Positions 45,957-58,578 of a stretch of DNA of 64,000 bases are shown piece by piece. The position numbers were made by a program, and so were the translations under genes. Origin of the DNA: Podospora pseudocomata. Lineage: Eukaryota; Ascomycota; Sordariomycetes; Sordariales; Podosporaceae. The stretch is taken from NCBI RefSeq assembly GCF_035222375.1, contig NW_026946365.1, positions 186,001 to 250,000 on the forward strand, given 5' to 3'. Each line of letters starts with the position of its first letter. The first letter of the stretch is position 1. The notes below the pieces were generated by a model. That model was not told where the DNA came from, did no database searches, and worked only from the letters and a program-made list of their open reading frames with translations.

Positions 45957-47056
45957 TTGCCTTTCTTAGAATTTACTTTTTAGACTGTAAAATTTATGTC
46001 GCTTTTTGTAAGGCTTATTGAATTTTTTTTGGGTGCTATTTTAGTTTTTTATCATTGGCATTTGCTGTACTATTCTAAGAACTATTTTCTATATTATAGT
46101 CTGGTACCCTCTTGTAATAACGGTTAATTTGCGACATTCTTATGCCATATCCCGGCAATTTAATTAAAAACAGTTTTATTTGCGGACAGTTACTTAGGTA
46201 GGCTGTATAAATCAATGTTTTCTTAATCAACGCAAGTGAAGAAGTTTAAAAATATAGATTAGGTATATATAATAATTTTGTAGAACATTTTTATCACTTC
46301 AGGAAAGCAACTAACTGTTTTGTTGTTACTAACCTTCTATTTCCTCAATACCATAACATTACCTCTTTATTCCATTCTTATCGAAAATAGACATTTTATT
46401 TGTATCTTCATTATTATCAAAACACAATATAATACTTAATACTAACAATCTTTTGGATAATTTCAAAATATTCATAAACTTCCCAAACTGTAACTTTTAG
46501 TTTAAATATTAACAGATGACTAAAATGGGTTAATATCATTAACGCAAATCTCGTTTTTTTTTTAAAAAATATACCTCTATCATAATAATTCACGACAGAG
46601 TACTAGAAACAAATTTTCTAAAGGTTAAGGTAATAAAACCTTTAAATTATACCTTGTATATCATGATAAAAACGAATATAGTTTTTGTATTATAAATAAC
46701 AGGAATATTATAAGTTTGAAACAAAACCTACGAAGATATTGAAATACTTGTTAAAAATTGGTAATTATAAAAAAGATCTCCAGTTAGACTAGTAGATTAT
46801 ATAGTATATTAAACATATGGTAGAGTAAGCATAATTCAATCTAAAAGACTTGATATAATAAAGAATAAAAGCTATTCAATAGATTTAATATACTGTTAGA
46901 TAAAACGCTAACGATAATATAGATACCATCATTGGTACTAATGAATCATTTTTCTATAAGAAATAATAATAAATGTGTAGAATTTATCCAATTACATTCT
47001 CTTTTTATCTAGTCAATATTAGCTTTCTTAATTTTTAATATTCATGAATAATAAGA
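45957..47056. other. AT-rich RIP-like island
   Basis: No coding content recognised. Confidence 0.55.
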
Positions 47057-48900
47057 TAACGTACATTATAAGCGAGTCGCGCATATAAGCGAGTCGCGCA
47101 CTCTCTGTTACCCTACCACAACTATCCTCAATTACACAACCACAACACTAGGAAACTACAATAACTGAATCAGAAACAGATGAATCAGATGATTCTGCAG
47201 CCTCCTGGCATGTACGTGCATTATGGCCAGGCTTGCCGCACACACCACAGCACCGAACCTTCGTACGAGCTCCCCCTGCATTACCGCCATCCTGCTGCGT
47301 TTCTTGCGCTGCCTCCCCACCCACGGCCTTCTGGTCAAGTATATCCTTTGCATCTTGCACAGTAAGTGATCCTCCGAGCCGCACACGTGTTTTTTGGCTC
47401 TCCGGCGCTTACTTAGTGCCTCGTTGGTCTTGCGGAGTGAAGTGTTCTCTGCACGAAGGAGAGCCACCTGGTGCATCACAGCCATTGTACTCTTAGCAAG
47501 CTGGTCCACAGCAGCCAACATTGAAGTCGGGGAGCTATTTTGATGGTTGGCAATGCGAGTCTTGATAAGCGTTGACTGCGAGTCAGCTTCTCGGGGTTGT
47601 GTGGTGTCTGGAAGACCCAAGGTTGTGCAGTGCCGGGCCGTGAGTTTGGAGGTGTTGGCGTACGAAGCTTTACATCTAGCTTGGAAAGCACCCTCTGGAT
47701 CGTACGGCGCAAGGCCAGCACCTGCAAAGCCACCCTGTATATTCTTCTCTGTTATAGAGGCAAAAAAGGCCTCGCGGAAGGCACAGAGGAACTCGAGCTT
47801 GCTTACGTGGTTGATATGCATGCGCATCAAGTCCTCGATCTGGCGGCCGTACGCTTGCTTCAATGGCCCAAAGCAGCCGACATCGAGTGGCTGGAGGTAG
47901 TGTGAAGAATGCGGAGGCATGCAGAGCGTGATGATGTTGTTCTCCTGGCAGTGGCGCTCGAATTCGGTCGAGTGGTGGCTTTCGTGGCCGTCGAGGATCA
48001 ACAACCGATATTTGCCCTTTGTGCGGGACGCTGTATGATAGTCGAAGTGCTTGATCCAATCTAGGCCTACCAGATTGGTAGTCCAGCCATTATCGGTGGT
48101 TGCGATGCGCCAGGTAGACGGTAGGTTGCACTCGGTGTACCAGTTAGCAAGGTGGTACTGTGCGGCCAAGATGATGAAGGGAGGGATAGCCCAGCCGAGG
48201 GCATTGACTCCCTGGATCACCGTTGCCCATTCGCGGTTGCCAGGCTGGGCCAGTTTCGCCTTGCTAAGGCCGTCTGAGGTCGTAACTACCATGCCCGCGA
48301 AGATAATACCCATCATGAACCCAGTCTCGTCGAAGTTGTAGACATCGTCATCCACAATACCGTACTTGGCCTTGGTGTTCCGCACAAGCGTGAACCACTC
48401 GCTGATGACCTTTGGATCCTCGCACTTGGCCCTCTGGTAGTCGTATCTACGTGTAAAACGCGTACGGAGCTGTGGCTGGCGTTTGACGAAGTTGTGTGCC
48501 CAGAGCTTGCCAACAGGGGCGCGTCGCGTACGCGTAGCAGTTGGTTGGCCATATCTTCCACACCACGCAATCTTGGTGGAAAAGCTCGCGCACATAGCTC
48601 AATAACGTATTGAATAATAGCATCCTCTTCTGATTGAGTGAGCTTCTTCGAATTGGGCGTGGTGTCGCGTCGTGCAGGCCGGCCAGCGCGTCGGTCACGG
48701 AGGGTTGATGGTGGTACATTATAGAGCTTAGCTGCGGCTCTGAGGCGTAATTTTTCGTCCTTTTGGAGAGCTTCAAGGGCTAAGATTACCCTCGCTTCCT
48801 TTAAAGTAGGTGGCATGTTGGGTTGTAGAGAAAAATGATGTTAAGTGTAGAGAGAACGCGTCGCAATGGCCAGTGCGCGACTCGCTTATAATGTACGTTA
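47057..48900 (-). mobile_element. Pogo-like element P5, full length
   Basis: 1844 bp with TAACGTACATTAT tips. The left end has AAGCGAGTCGCGC twice with spacer ATAT; the right end carries only one copy, so one iteron has been lost. The transposase is complete in content but frameshifted. Confidence 0.9.
47148..48816 (-). pseudogene. Pogo-type transposase with frameshifts (P5)
   Basis: Starts MPPTLKEARVILALEALQ, with psq-type HTH (LRLRAAAKLYNVPPSTLRDR) and CENP-B/Tc5-type domain. Frame breaks are seen near 48520 (VRDAP, then resumes PVGKLWAHNFVKRQ), near 47693 (YDPE, then out of frame), near 47595 and near 47390 (RRRAKK). DDE motifs YNFDETGF, LLILDGHESHHS and PLDVGCF are intact, and the knuckle CGVCGKPGHNARTC is in the last frame. 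At least four indels are needed to restore one frame. Confidence 0.88.
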
Positions 48901-51434
48901 TAGTTTTCTTATTATAGATTCTTATAAATATTTATTTCAAACAATATAACTTTTATTAAAATAGTCTATAATGGTTAAACCATTATTGATTCTATCCTAA
49001 TCTTTACTAAATATTAAAAAACCCATCACTATTCTTAACCAAAAATAGCGAATCAAACTACCAAACGTGTTACTACTTATAAAATGCCTAGTAAATCAGA
49101 AGATTGAGCTTAATAGTCATATACTACTTCTAGAGTTGTAAACGCTACTATCTGGGGCTATCTTAGCTCTTCAGTATTTATACTTTGTCTTCCTATTCCA
49201 ATACTAAATAAAGTCAATATTTCCGTATCTTATATTATGCTGCGGTACTTTCTTTTTCCAAAAATCTTACCTTTTATTTATATTAATACTTTTCTGGTAC
49301 TATTAATTTAAAAGGTATTCAAAATGTAGGTTGTTCTTAAGATCGGAACTCAAATAATAATATTCTTGGCAGCAAAACATAACTACTAAAAAATGTTGCT
49401 TTTAGTACTATTATGTAGATATTAAGGAAAGGTTTCTTATTTATCATAAAATTACAATATAGTAAGTAAGCATGTTTATTTAGAATTGCTTCTGATAGAA
49501 ACCTTAAACTGGTAAGTTGATTATAGTAAGGTATTTTTAAGGCTATGAAGGCCAAAGTATAAATAAAGGGTATTTAAGTCAAAGAATTACCATACTAGAA
49601 TTATTTTTATATACTGTTTTACTCTAAATTACAGCATTTAACACATAGATTTATTAATATTATTATAATGTTACTAACACACAATATATTTATCAGTCAC
49701 TAGTAAATTACTAGGAATTTACTTTCAGATTTAAACTGATGACTTTAACTAACTATATAATATCTAATATATTAAAAAGAGATAATATTCTTTATAGTAA
49801 GTCTAATTGTTAATAGTAAGATATACTATAATTGAAATAAAATAGTGTTTGAATTTAAAATTTGCAATGTAATATACTTAAAACTATACCATAATCATAA
49901 GAGAACTATTAGGTCAGTATTTTCAGTAAGGAATTACCTTTTTCAGCTACAAAAAAATAGAGTAAACTAATATAGAAATTAGATTTACTAGTAGAATTGA
50001 CAGTTACCTTACAGGTTTTATTGTATAGTATATACTAATATTAAAAGAAAAAGACCTATATTATAACGTAGATGATTCTCTTTTTAAATAAAATAAAACA
50101 ATAATATAGTACCAAATTATATGAAATAAGTAGGACATAAAATAAATATATAGAAAAATAAGTTAAAGGTAGAGTATTTAGTATCTAAAAAAAGATTAAA
50201 TAAGGGGTATAATGATATATAAGTATAAATTAATTAATTGTTTCTGTAAGAACATGCTTAACAAGAAATTAAGCAAACTTATTTCAGAATGAATGAATAA
50301 TAAAAATAGAATTATTAAAAGAATACTTAAAATTTAGGATTGGGAGGTTATAGTAGTATTTTAAAAAAGAGTATTCAAGTTATAGTTCTGAGTAAAACAA
50401 TTAACGAATTCAGTAGTAGAAACACTACTGGATAATATATAATCGTTGGAAACTCAGGCGGTATATTTACAATAGAGTTCTTACAAATTTGAAGGAATCT
50501 TTTCATAAAAACGAATGATATAATTAAAGATGAAATATTATTTTTTCATCTTTGAATTTCCATACTAATTATCAAATCAATTATTGTTATTATATCTTTA
50601 CAAATTATGTACTCTTTGAGTTTTCAGTGAGAAAAATGAATTTTATTTTGAAGCCAACTATAGTAATAAGATTAAAAAGTTTAGGTAATCGTAAAATATC
50701 CTAAGAATTATAAATTATTTTAGTAGGATAATACTGTAATAATTCTTATAAGATTGAAGATTAATTGATTAGGTTGAACTTCAAGGATTAAATATGTATT
50801 GTTTATGAGATAATGCTTATTTAAAATAAAGTTATGCCCAAAGACGAGCCTATTCTTTTTCAAAAATGTCAATAAAATAATTGAATACTGCATTAGTAAG
50901 CTTAGTAAGAGATAGGTTCGTAAAAACATCTTCCAAAAAAATATTAAAATTAATAATGAAGAAAAACTACAAATTTATGTAAAGTCGGATAACCAAGAAA
51001 TATTTATCAATTTGGAAATTGCTAATAAATATATATAATTTGCCGTAATATATGAGTCGTAACACATAATTAGTTTAATGGTACTAAGGTCCGGTAATAC
51101 TCTAGTTATATCAATTAATGTATCAACAATAACTTATGATCAATGACTAGAAAGCGACTGTTAAGATGTTCAATTATATATCAAATGAATAATATAAAAT
51201 ATTGTATATAACTAATACAAAAAGATTAAACTTGATTTATCGATTAGAAAAGTGCTGTCGTACGTTGCTGGATAATATCAATTAAATGTAAACCATAGTA
51301 TTATATTGAATTACACTATTCTTATAAACCTTGGGAACAGAAATTCTCAAAGCAATTACAAGAATGATTAATGAACAACGAATTTTATAAAAAATGATGA
51401 ATAAAAATATTATATTATATAAATTTAAATAATA
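48901..51434. other. AT-rich RIP-like island (largest)
   Basis: About 2.5 kb of extremely AT-rich DNA with no motif that I recognise; consistent with old RIP-saturated repeats. Confidence 0.6.
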
Positions 51435-51843
51435 TGTATGGCGAACCCCTATCCAGAACCTCTGAAAGAGATACCAGTTAAAGGCACTTCTGATTAATCT
51501 CGGGCCGGTATAGTTTAATAATATATCATAAATGGCTTCTCTTAATTATAATAGTTTAAGTACTAACAATTGTAACTTATAATTTTTTACTACGGAACTA
51601 TTTATTTATACTAGTTAGTTCCTCCGTGAATATAGACCTAGGGACCGTGGTCCGTTAATTTCTAGACGGTCCTCAATCCTCTCCTTATTAGCCAATACTC
51701 GACCGTGGACCGTAAGCCCCGCCGCGGTCCCCGGTCCCAATCTCATTGGTCTATCTTGACCACCTAGACCGTGAGCCCCGCTCAATCGCCCGGTCCAGTC
51801 TTGATTAGTTCCTCACGTCTCCACCTTCTCCCAAAACCGTAAC
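51435..51843 (-). repeat. LTR of family 2 (gypsy-type), relic
   Basis: About 409 bp ending CGTAACA (TGTTACG on the minus strand). Its less AT-rich half (51610-51843; CCGTGGTCC and CGCTCAATCGCCCGG) is repeated in inverse orientation at 54435-54600. The other half is RIP-like. Start boundary approximate. Confidence 0.7.
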
Positions 51844-52814
51844 AAAATGTAAGTTCCATCTTATATAATAATGTTTTAAAAGGAGGCTCAAATTAAGAGT
51901 ATAATTTAAAAGAAAAATACAAAATGTTAACATAAAGTTTAGATTAGAAAATTGCCTAGTGCTTTATACTACTAATAACTTTGTATTTGTCAGGTTATAT
52001 TATACTATATTAAAATCATAGTCAGTACTGTTGTTTTAAGAGTAAAATGATGTGAGTACTAGAAAGGAGGATTTTAACTGATATATTCTGGTTAATTATT
52101 ATAACATATAGATAGATAAAAGCTTCAATATTTCTGGTAAAATATTGACTTGCTTTATAAATCTACTTACCAAGTTATTAAAGGAAGAATTATGATATAA
52201 AAGGAAGAAATATCAGTGAATTTAAATATTACTAATTAAAATATGAAAGTATGGTTAAGCTGATAATATAGCTGCTAATTAGGTTAGCAAATTACTTTAA
52301 ATTATCTTAACTGAAATAAAAAAACATAGGCTGATACGTGAATAAATGATAATACATTAATAAGCAACAACAATAAAATATGTAAATCAAAAATATGTTT
52401 GGTTTTGTGTTTTCAAAACTTCATTTGAAGCCTATGTCGTATTAAAAGAAGAAATAGTAAAGTTCTATTTAGGATATCTATACGAAAGTGGGCAATTAAA
52501 ATTAATAAAACAAAATGATATAAAAGCGTTAATTTATCCAGAGTTGCAGATTATAAATGTCCTTTATTCTTCTCAGAGAAGAAGTAAATAAATCCCTAAG
52601 GCTGCACATTGATTCCTATAAAATACATGTAAAAGTCTTGAAATATCATTACTCTTCTCTTTTTTACAACAAAATAATAAACAAAAATTTAGAAGCTGAG
52701 ACATTTTCAAAAATGCATATTCAATAAATCTTGAATTAAATTTATATAAATCTCAAAGGAAAAGAAAAAATAGCCTTTACATAAAATCAAATATATTTAA
52801 ATATAAAATATGTT
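51844..52814. other. AT-rich RIP-like island
   Basis: No gene. Could be the degraded internal part of an LTR element next to the family 2 LTR. Confidence 0.5.
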
Positions 52815-53962
52815 TAACGTGATTCACCATCGAGTGGGCCACACCATCGAGTGGGCCACTTTTCGAGACCACACTATTACAAACTACTAAAAGTCTACCA
52901 AAAACTAATGTAATCAATTGAAACTACTCGGAATCGCTTGAACTATTTGTTTCTCTAGCCTCCGGGCATGTCCTTGCATTGTTGCCAGTCTTACGGCAGA
53001 TGCCACAAAGCCGCGAACCTGTCCGACGCCTCTTTGACGACCCCTCGTTTTCCCCCTCGACGCGTCCTTCCTCTTCAACTACACCCTTCTCTGCTATTAT
53101 TTCCCTAGCCTGGCTTCCATTAATAGCCCCTCCATCTTGGAGACGCGTCCGTTTGGCCCTCCGGCGTTTAGAAAGTGCTTCGTTGGCCTCTTGCAATGTC
53201 CGTACCTCGGCCTCCAGAAGGAGTACCCGATCGGAAACCGCTTGCATTCCTCTCGAAAGCTGGTCGACAACGGCTAAAATCGGAGTCGGAGAGCTTCCCT
53301 GATGTTTGATTACTCGATCTTTAATTAGGGTAGACTGCGAGTGCTTCGTTGGTGGTCTGGGGCGTCTTAGGGACCCAAGGTGTTGATGGTCCATTGGGGG
53401 TCCCAGGGGGTGTTGGCGTCCCCAACTTAACATCCAGCTTCGAAAGTACAGCCTGCTGGTCGTAGGGGATAAGTCCTCTCTGATAGTCATAGACGCGATT
53501 AAAACGCGTCTTTAGCTCTGGACGCTGTGTAACGAAGCGGTTTGGCTAGTTCGTTCCGACGTGTCGCGCACCGCGTTTCCGAAGTAGAAGATTGGCCATA
53601 TCACCCACGTCGGCAATCCGGGGCGAAAATCCTCGCGAATCTTGGTCAAGTATGTATTGAACAATCACCTCCTCTTCTATCTTCGTTAAATTCGAACAGG
53701 CATTATGGCTGTCGGCTTTCGCGGTCTGGCCCTTCATTCTGCGGCGGATCGTAGTTCGAGGTACATTGTAAATCTCTGCGGCACGACGGATGCTTCAACG
53801 CGGCGTCGATCGAATCGCATCGATCGCAAGAAGAACTCGGTTTTCTGGAAGCCAGTCGGACATTGTTGTGGTGGAGAAAACGTGTCTTAAAGTCGGGTGG
53901 TTATGGTGGTGGAAAAAGTGGCCCACTCGATGGTGTGGCCCACTCGATGGTGAATCACGTTA
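52815..53962 (-). mobile_element. Pogo-like element P6, internally deleted
   Basis: 1148 bp; ends appear identical over at least 49 bp, tip TAACGTGATTCAC and iteron CATCGAGTGGGCC twice with spacer ACAC. Iteron core differs from the common AAGCGAG. Contains a transposase remnant without the DDE domain. Confidence 0.92.
52924..53863 (-). pseudogene. Transposase remnant without DDE domain (P6)
   Basis: Begins MSDWLPENRVLLAIDAIR, with psq-type HTH (IRRAAEIYNVPRTTIRRR) and CENP-B/Tc5-type region to RFNRVYDYQ. There it jumps to RGLIPYDQQAVLSKLDVK, past the whole catalytic domain, then runs to a knuckle-like CGICRKTGNNARTC in which the His is replaced by Asn. Two in-frame stops (TGA after STPR; TAG at the Trp position after HVGTN) are both explained by C-to-T or G-to-A changes. 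Divergent in sequence from the other copies. Confidence 0.85.
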
Positions 53963-54434
53963 GTTAACTTTTATAAATCACTATCATTTTTGGAAAGTGT
54001 GTTAATTAAAACTCTGCAAATTATTTCTATAATCATTACAGTGTATTATATATTGATAATAATGTAAAACTGTTAAGGAATAAAACAGAATATTCTTAAT
54101 ATATAAAACCAAGTATTAAGCTGGCTTAATGTAAAAAATAATCAATGGCAGTTTTATAGTATTAAGATCCAATTGTTAAAATTTAGAATTCTAACAATTT
54201 ACCCTTTTGGCAGTGGCCAAGGCTACTATTCCGGTCTCTTGCGTTGCCACCGGGCGCTTTGACATATAAGACAGTTTTTTTTTAAAATTACAATTCATAA
54301 TATAAAAATAAATTGAAAATCATTTCTAGTTTTAAAAGTATCTAGTTCTCCTTCTGTTATCATAGTTTTCACCAAAGATTTTAAAGACTATGTTACTCAA
54401 TTGTATATTTATTAATATTATTGATTTAGAGTAT
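53963..54434. other. AT-rich spacer
   Basis: Mostly AT-rich; a short GC-balanced patch at about 54204-54260. Nothing identified. Confidence 0.45.
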
Positions 54435-56183
54435 TGTCACGGTCTTCGGAGACAGTGGAGACGCAAAGAACCAATCAGAACTGGACCGGGCGATTGAGCG
54501 GGGCTCACGGTCCACGGTCCAGTATCGGCCAATAAGGAGTGGACCGGGAACCGCCTATAAGTCAACGGAACGGTCCACAGTCCCTAGGTTTATATATATA
54601 GAAGAACTGGTTAGTGTAAATAGATAATTCCGTAATAAATAAAATAAATCACATTCGTTAGTATATAAACTATTATAATCGAAGTAAACTATGTATAATA
54701 TACTTTCTAACTATACCGAATTAGGATTGTTTAAAATTGCCTTTATTACTATCCTTTTTAGAGGTTCCGGATGAGGGTTTGTTCTGCGTTACATATTTAC
54801 TTTAACTCTATTATAAATAAACTAAAAGTGGTTTTTCACAACTATAGCCGGATTTGAGAATATTTAAATAGAAGGCTTTCCGCCTTGCTTAGGTAGCGAG
54901 GAAGCTTCCATTAGTATTCGACCTACTTTTATAACTGTTAAGTAAGCTATTAATCGTATTCAGAAACTCGAGAATAAAGCTTAATAAACCAAAAGAAAGT
55001 GATTATTATTTTAATTATACTTAAATTGATGATTAAGCTTTAAATACCGAAATACTGTAAAAGGAAAAAAGTAAAACTTGAAGAGCTTTTAGTATAATTT
55101 AAAAGCTATTTTTGTTTTTACTTAAATTCATTTGTCAACGAAAAATGAAAAGAAGTTTTCGTAATAATTAAACTTAAAGATAGGGCTTTTATGCAACTTA
55201 AACCTACTCTTAATCATTCTTTTAAACAAGAGCCGGAAAATTAGGAAAAGGATTATGGTTTAATATTTTAAACATTATCGCGTTTTTAAGACTAAACATG
55301 AAAAGGTATTTACGAACTAGAACCAAGTAAAGCGTACGTAAGAAAGCCTCGCAAATCTACGTTAAATACGCTTAATATTAAATTACGCAGCTTTATTTAA
55401 AATCGATAGTCTACGTAATACTATTAACAACGAAAGGTTAATATAGCTTTTTAATAACAGGCTTGAAGAAAAAATACAGGATGAGTTATATAAAGAGTTA
55501 AGGCTTGATACTATCTATAAATATATCGCTATAATTATGTAGATTGACGATTCATAATTTAACGTTGTACGAAGAACAGAATTAATGCTAATAGAGACTA
55601 CTACGGTAATAACAGCCCTAATAATAAGTACACATAAAGATGTTTTAATATTAGTTACCTCGGTTTTATATATATAGGCCTAATAAATACTAATGTTATA
55701 TAATGATAAAAGCCGTAGAGCTGGACCTAAGGTAAAGATAACCTTAGGTATTTTAATTATGGTAAAGTAAAATATTTTAGAAGGATTTAAAAGGTATCTA
55801 AACAATTTAGTTGAAAAAAGAGAGATTACGGTAATTCTTATATCGAAAAGACCGAAGGTTATAGAGGTTATAATTATAAGGTTCTAGAGAAATAAAGCAA
55901 TAAACTTTGAAGTAAAATCTAGTTAATATACTGAACAACAAAAGTAGAGTTCCAGAAACTACGGGAAGTAATAAAAACGTTGAGGCAGAGTAAGAAAAGA
56001 GAAATCTTTTAATATAAAAATTACGGGATTATTTAATAAAAACGACTATAGACATTAATACGGGAATTATTAACAATGATAGCTTTATATAATGGGAAGG
56101 GCCAACCTAGTAAATAAGAGTAGAGAAATAATATATTTAATATTAGGATCGGGAGGTGGCTAGGACAAATACCTTTATTTATA
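54435..56183 (+). mobile_element. RIP-degraded gypsy-type relic: LTR plus gag
   Basis: 54435-54793 is a family 2 LTR (TGTCACGG ... GCGTTACA) with a TATA-like tract at 54587-54598. Downstream, in the same direction, 55449-55575 reads FNNRLEEKIQDELYKELRL and IDDS with interrupting stops, resembling gypsy gag. At 55749-55790 the frame YFNYGKVKYFRR matches a gag CCHC knuckle with every Cys and the His changed to Tyr, as expected from RIP transitions. No protease or RT was recognised; P7a truncates it at 56184. Confidence 0.65.
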
Positions 56184-56836
56184 TAACGTACGTTATAAGC
56201 GAGCGACCAATATAAGCGAGCGACCAGTTTTTTCACGCGACGCATAACCTCAGCCTCAAACCTAATTTTCTCAACAATCTAAAATGCCATCTACTTCAGA
56301 GTAAGCCCATATAATCTTAGCCCTTAAAGCTCTTCAAAATGATAAAAACCTAAGTGTATCAGCTGCAGCTAAGATGTATAACGTCGATCGCAGCACGCTT
56401 AGACACCGCCGCGCCAGCCGGCCTGTATGACGCGATACAACACCCAATTCGAAAAAGCTGACTCAATCGGAAGAGGAAGCTATTGTCCGATATATTATTG
56501 AGCTATGTACGCGATATTTTCCACCAAGAGTGCGTAGTGTGGAAGATATGGCCAACTATTTGCTCAACGAACGCGGTGCGCCTCCTGCTGGCAAGCTCTG
56601 GGCTCACAACTTCGTCAAACGCCAGCCAGAGCTCCAGACGCGTTATACACATAGATACGACTACCATAGGGCGTTGTGCCGTACGATCCAGAGAGGGTGC
56701 TTTCCAAGCTGGATGTGAAGCTTCGTATGCCAACACCTCCGACCTCCCGGCCCGGTACCCCACAACCTTGGGTCTTCCAGACACCACACAACCCCCAAGA
56801 AACTACCTCGCAGTAAACGCTTATTAAGACTCGCAT
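56184..56836 (+). mobile_element. Pogo-like element P7a, 5' fragment with internal deletion
   Basis: Tip TAACGTACGTTAT and iterons AAGCGAGCGACCA twice. The coding part (56284 on) has a TAA where sister copies suggest a sense codon, a TGA at the Arg position after SRPV, then a DNA-binding region to HRYDYHRAL that jumps to PYDPERVLSKLDVK-like sequence, skipping the DDE domain. It is cut at 56836 by an LTR-like segment after TLIKTRI. Confidence 0.85.
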
Positions 56837-57071
56837 TGTCACGGCGGTTGCTCCGTGACCGTCGTTGACCCACTGATGGAGCATGGCACGTGCAGAGCAC
56901 GGGCCAATGCGACTGGAAAGATTTTGCATCTCGCTGCCGCGAGACCTGTTTGTAGCTCTTTGAGCTACGTCTTGACAATAGAGCCTGTCCGTATCAGACG
57001 GAATAGAGCCCAAACCGTAGCTTAGCTGAATACTACTGTCATTAACCTGTCAACCTGTGCTACCCGTGACA
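56837..57071. mobile_element. LTR-like segment at the junction of two pogo fragments
   Basis: 235 bp with TGTCACGG start and CCGTGACA end. Flanking 5-mers are CGCAT and CCCCT, not a duplication. P7a lies on the left in plus orientation and P7b on the right in minus orientation. This fits recombination between two LTR copies rather than a simple insertion. Confidence 0.65.
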
Positions 57072-58384
57072 CCCCTCTACACCACCACCATCGTGCTCCT
57101 TTCCTTGCGCTACCTCTCCACCCACAGCCTTCTGGTCCAGTAGATCCTGTGCATCTTGCACAGTAAGTGATCCTCCAAGCTGCACGCGTGTTCTTTTGGC
57201 TCTCCGGCGCTTGCTTAAGGCTTCGTTAGCCTTACGGAGTAAAGCGTTCTCTGCACGAAGGAAAGCCACCTGGTACATTACAGCCGTTGTACTCTTAGCA
57301 AGCTGGTCCACCGCAGCCAACATCGAAGTCGGGGAGCTATTTTGATGGCTGGCAATGCGAGTCTTGATGAGCGTTGACTGTGAGTTGGCTTCTCGGGGGT
57401 TTTGTGGTGTTTGGAACACCCAAGGTTGTGGAGTGCCGGGCCGTGAGGTCGGGGGTGTTGGCGTACGAAGCTTTACATCCAGCTTAGAAAGCACCCTTTC
57501 TGGATCGTACGGTATAAGGCCAGCACCCGCAAAACCGCCCTGTATATTCTTCTCTGTTATAGAGGCGAAGAAGGCCTCGCGGAAGGCACAGAGGAACTCG
57601 AGCTTGCTTATGTGGTTGATATGCATGCGGCTAAGATGATGAAAGGAGGGATGGCCCAGCCGAGGGCATTGACTCCCTGAATCACGGTCGCCCATTCACG
57701 GTTACCAGGCTGGGCTAGTTTCGCCTTGCTGAGGCCGTCCGAGGTCGTAAACCACTATGCCTGCAAAGATAATGCCCATCATAAACCCAGTCTCGTCGAA
57801 ATTGTAGATATCATCATCTACAATACCGTACTTGGCCTCGGTGTTCCATACGAGCGTGAACTACTCGGTAATGACCTTTGGATCCTCGCATTTAGCCCTC
57901 TGGTAGTCGTATCTACGCATAAAACGCGTACGGAGCTGTGGCTGGCGTTTAACGAAGTTATAGGCCCAGCGTTTACCAACAGGAGGCGCGTCGCGTACGC
58001 GTAGCAGTTGGTTGGCCATATCTTCCACACCACTTAATCTAGGTGGGAATGCGCGTGCAGATAGCTCAAGGATGTACTGAAATATCGTCTGCTCCTCCAG
58101 ATCCGTCAAATTACGTGAGTTGGCTGGAATATCGCGTCGTGCAGGCTTACTAGCGCGTCGGCGATGGAGGGTAGTATAAGGTATAGAATAGAGCCTCGCT
58201 GCAGCTTTAAGACTTAGCTTAGGGTCATTTTTAAGGGCTTCAAGTGCAAGAATAACTTTTGCCTCAACTGCAATCGAAGAAATCTTAGTATGGTGAAAGA
58301 AATTGATGTTGCAGGTAGAGAGCTATATCGCGTGCGAAATCAATCCACTCGCTTGTCCGATCCGCTCGCTTATCAAATACATTA
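57072..58384 (-). mobile_element. Pogo-like element P7b, fragment with internal deletion
   Basis: Right end at 58384 has tip TAATGTATTTGAT and iterons AAGCGAGCGGATC and AAGCGAGTGGATT (degenerate). The coding part contains the DNA-binding region (VKRQPQLRTRFMRRYDYQ), YNFDETGF, then a deletion from AIPPFIIL-like sequence to RMHINHISKLEFL (shared CGCA at both edges), and the coiled coil NEALSKRRRAKRTRVQ. The zinc knuckle and C-side tip are missing, lost at the LTR-like junction. Confidence 0.85.
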
Positions 58385-58578
58385 TAGCTTTTGAATTTTA
58401 TGTTTAGAACCCGTATTATTTTTGCATAAGTTAATATCTAGAAAGTAACGGAGGACGAAATAAAAGGTAGATTATAGAAAGAGTTTTAGATTTATAGTTT
58501 AATTAAACTTAATTAAAATACTGAGTTATATAGATAGATTACCTAACTATGCATAATTTATAGAAACTATCGGTAACT

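Noticed and set aside
56837-57071. A simple solo LTR insertion
   Set aside because: Flanking 5-mers do not match and the pogo fragments on each side are in opposite orientation and from different copies.
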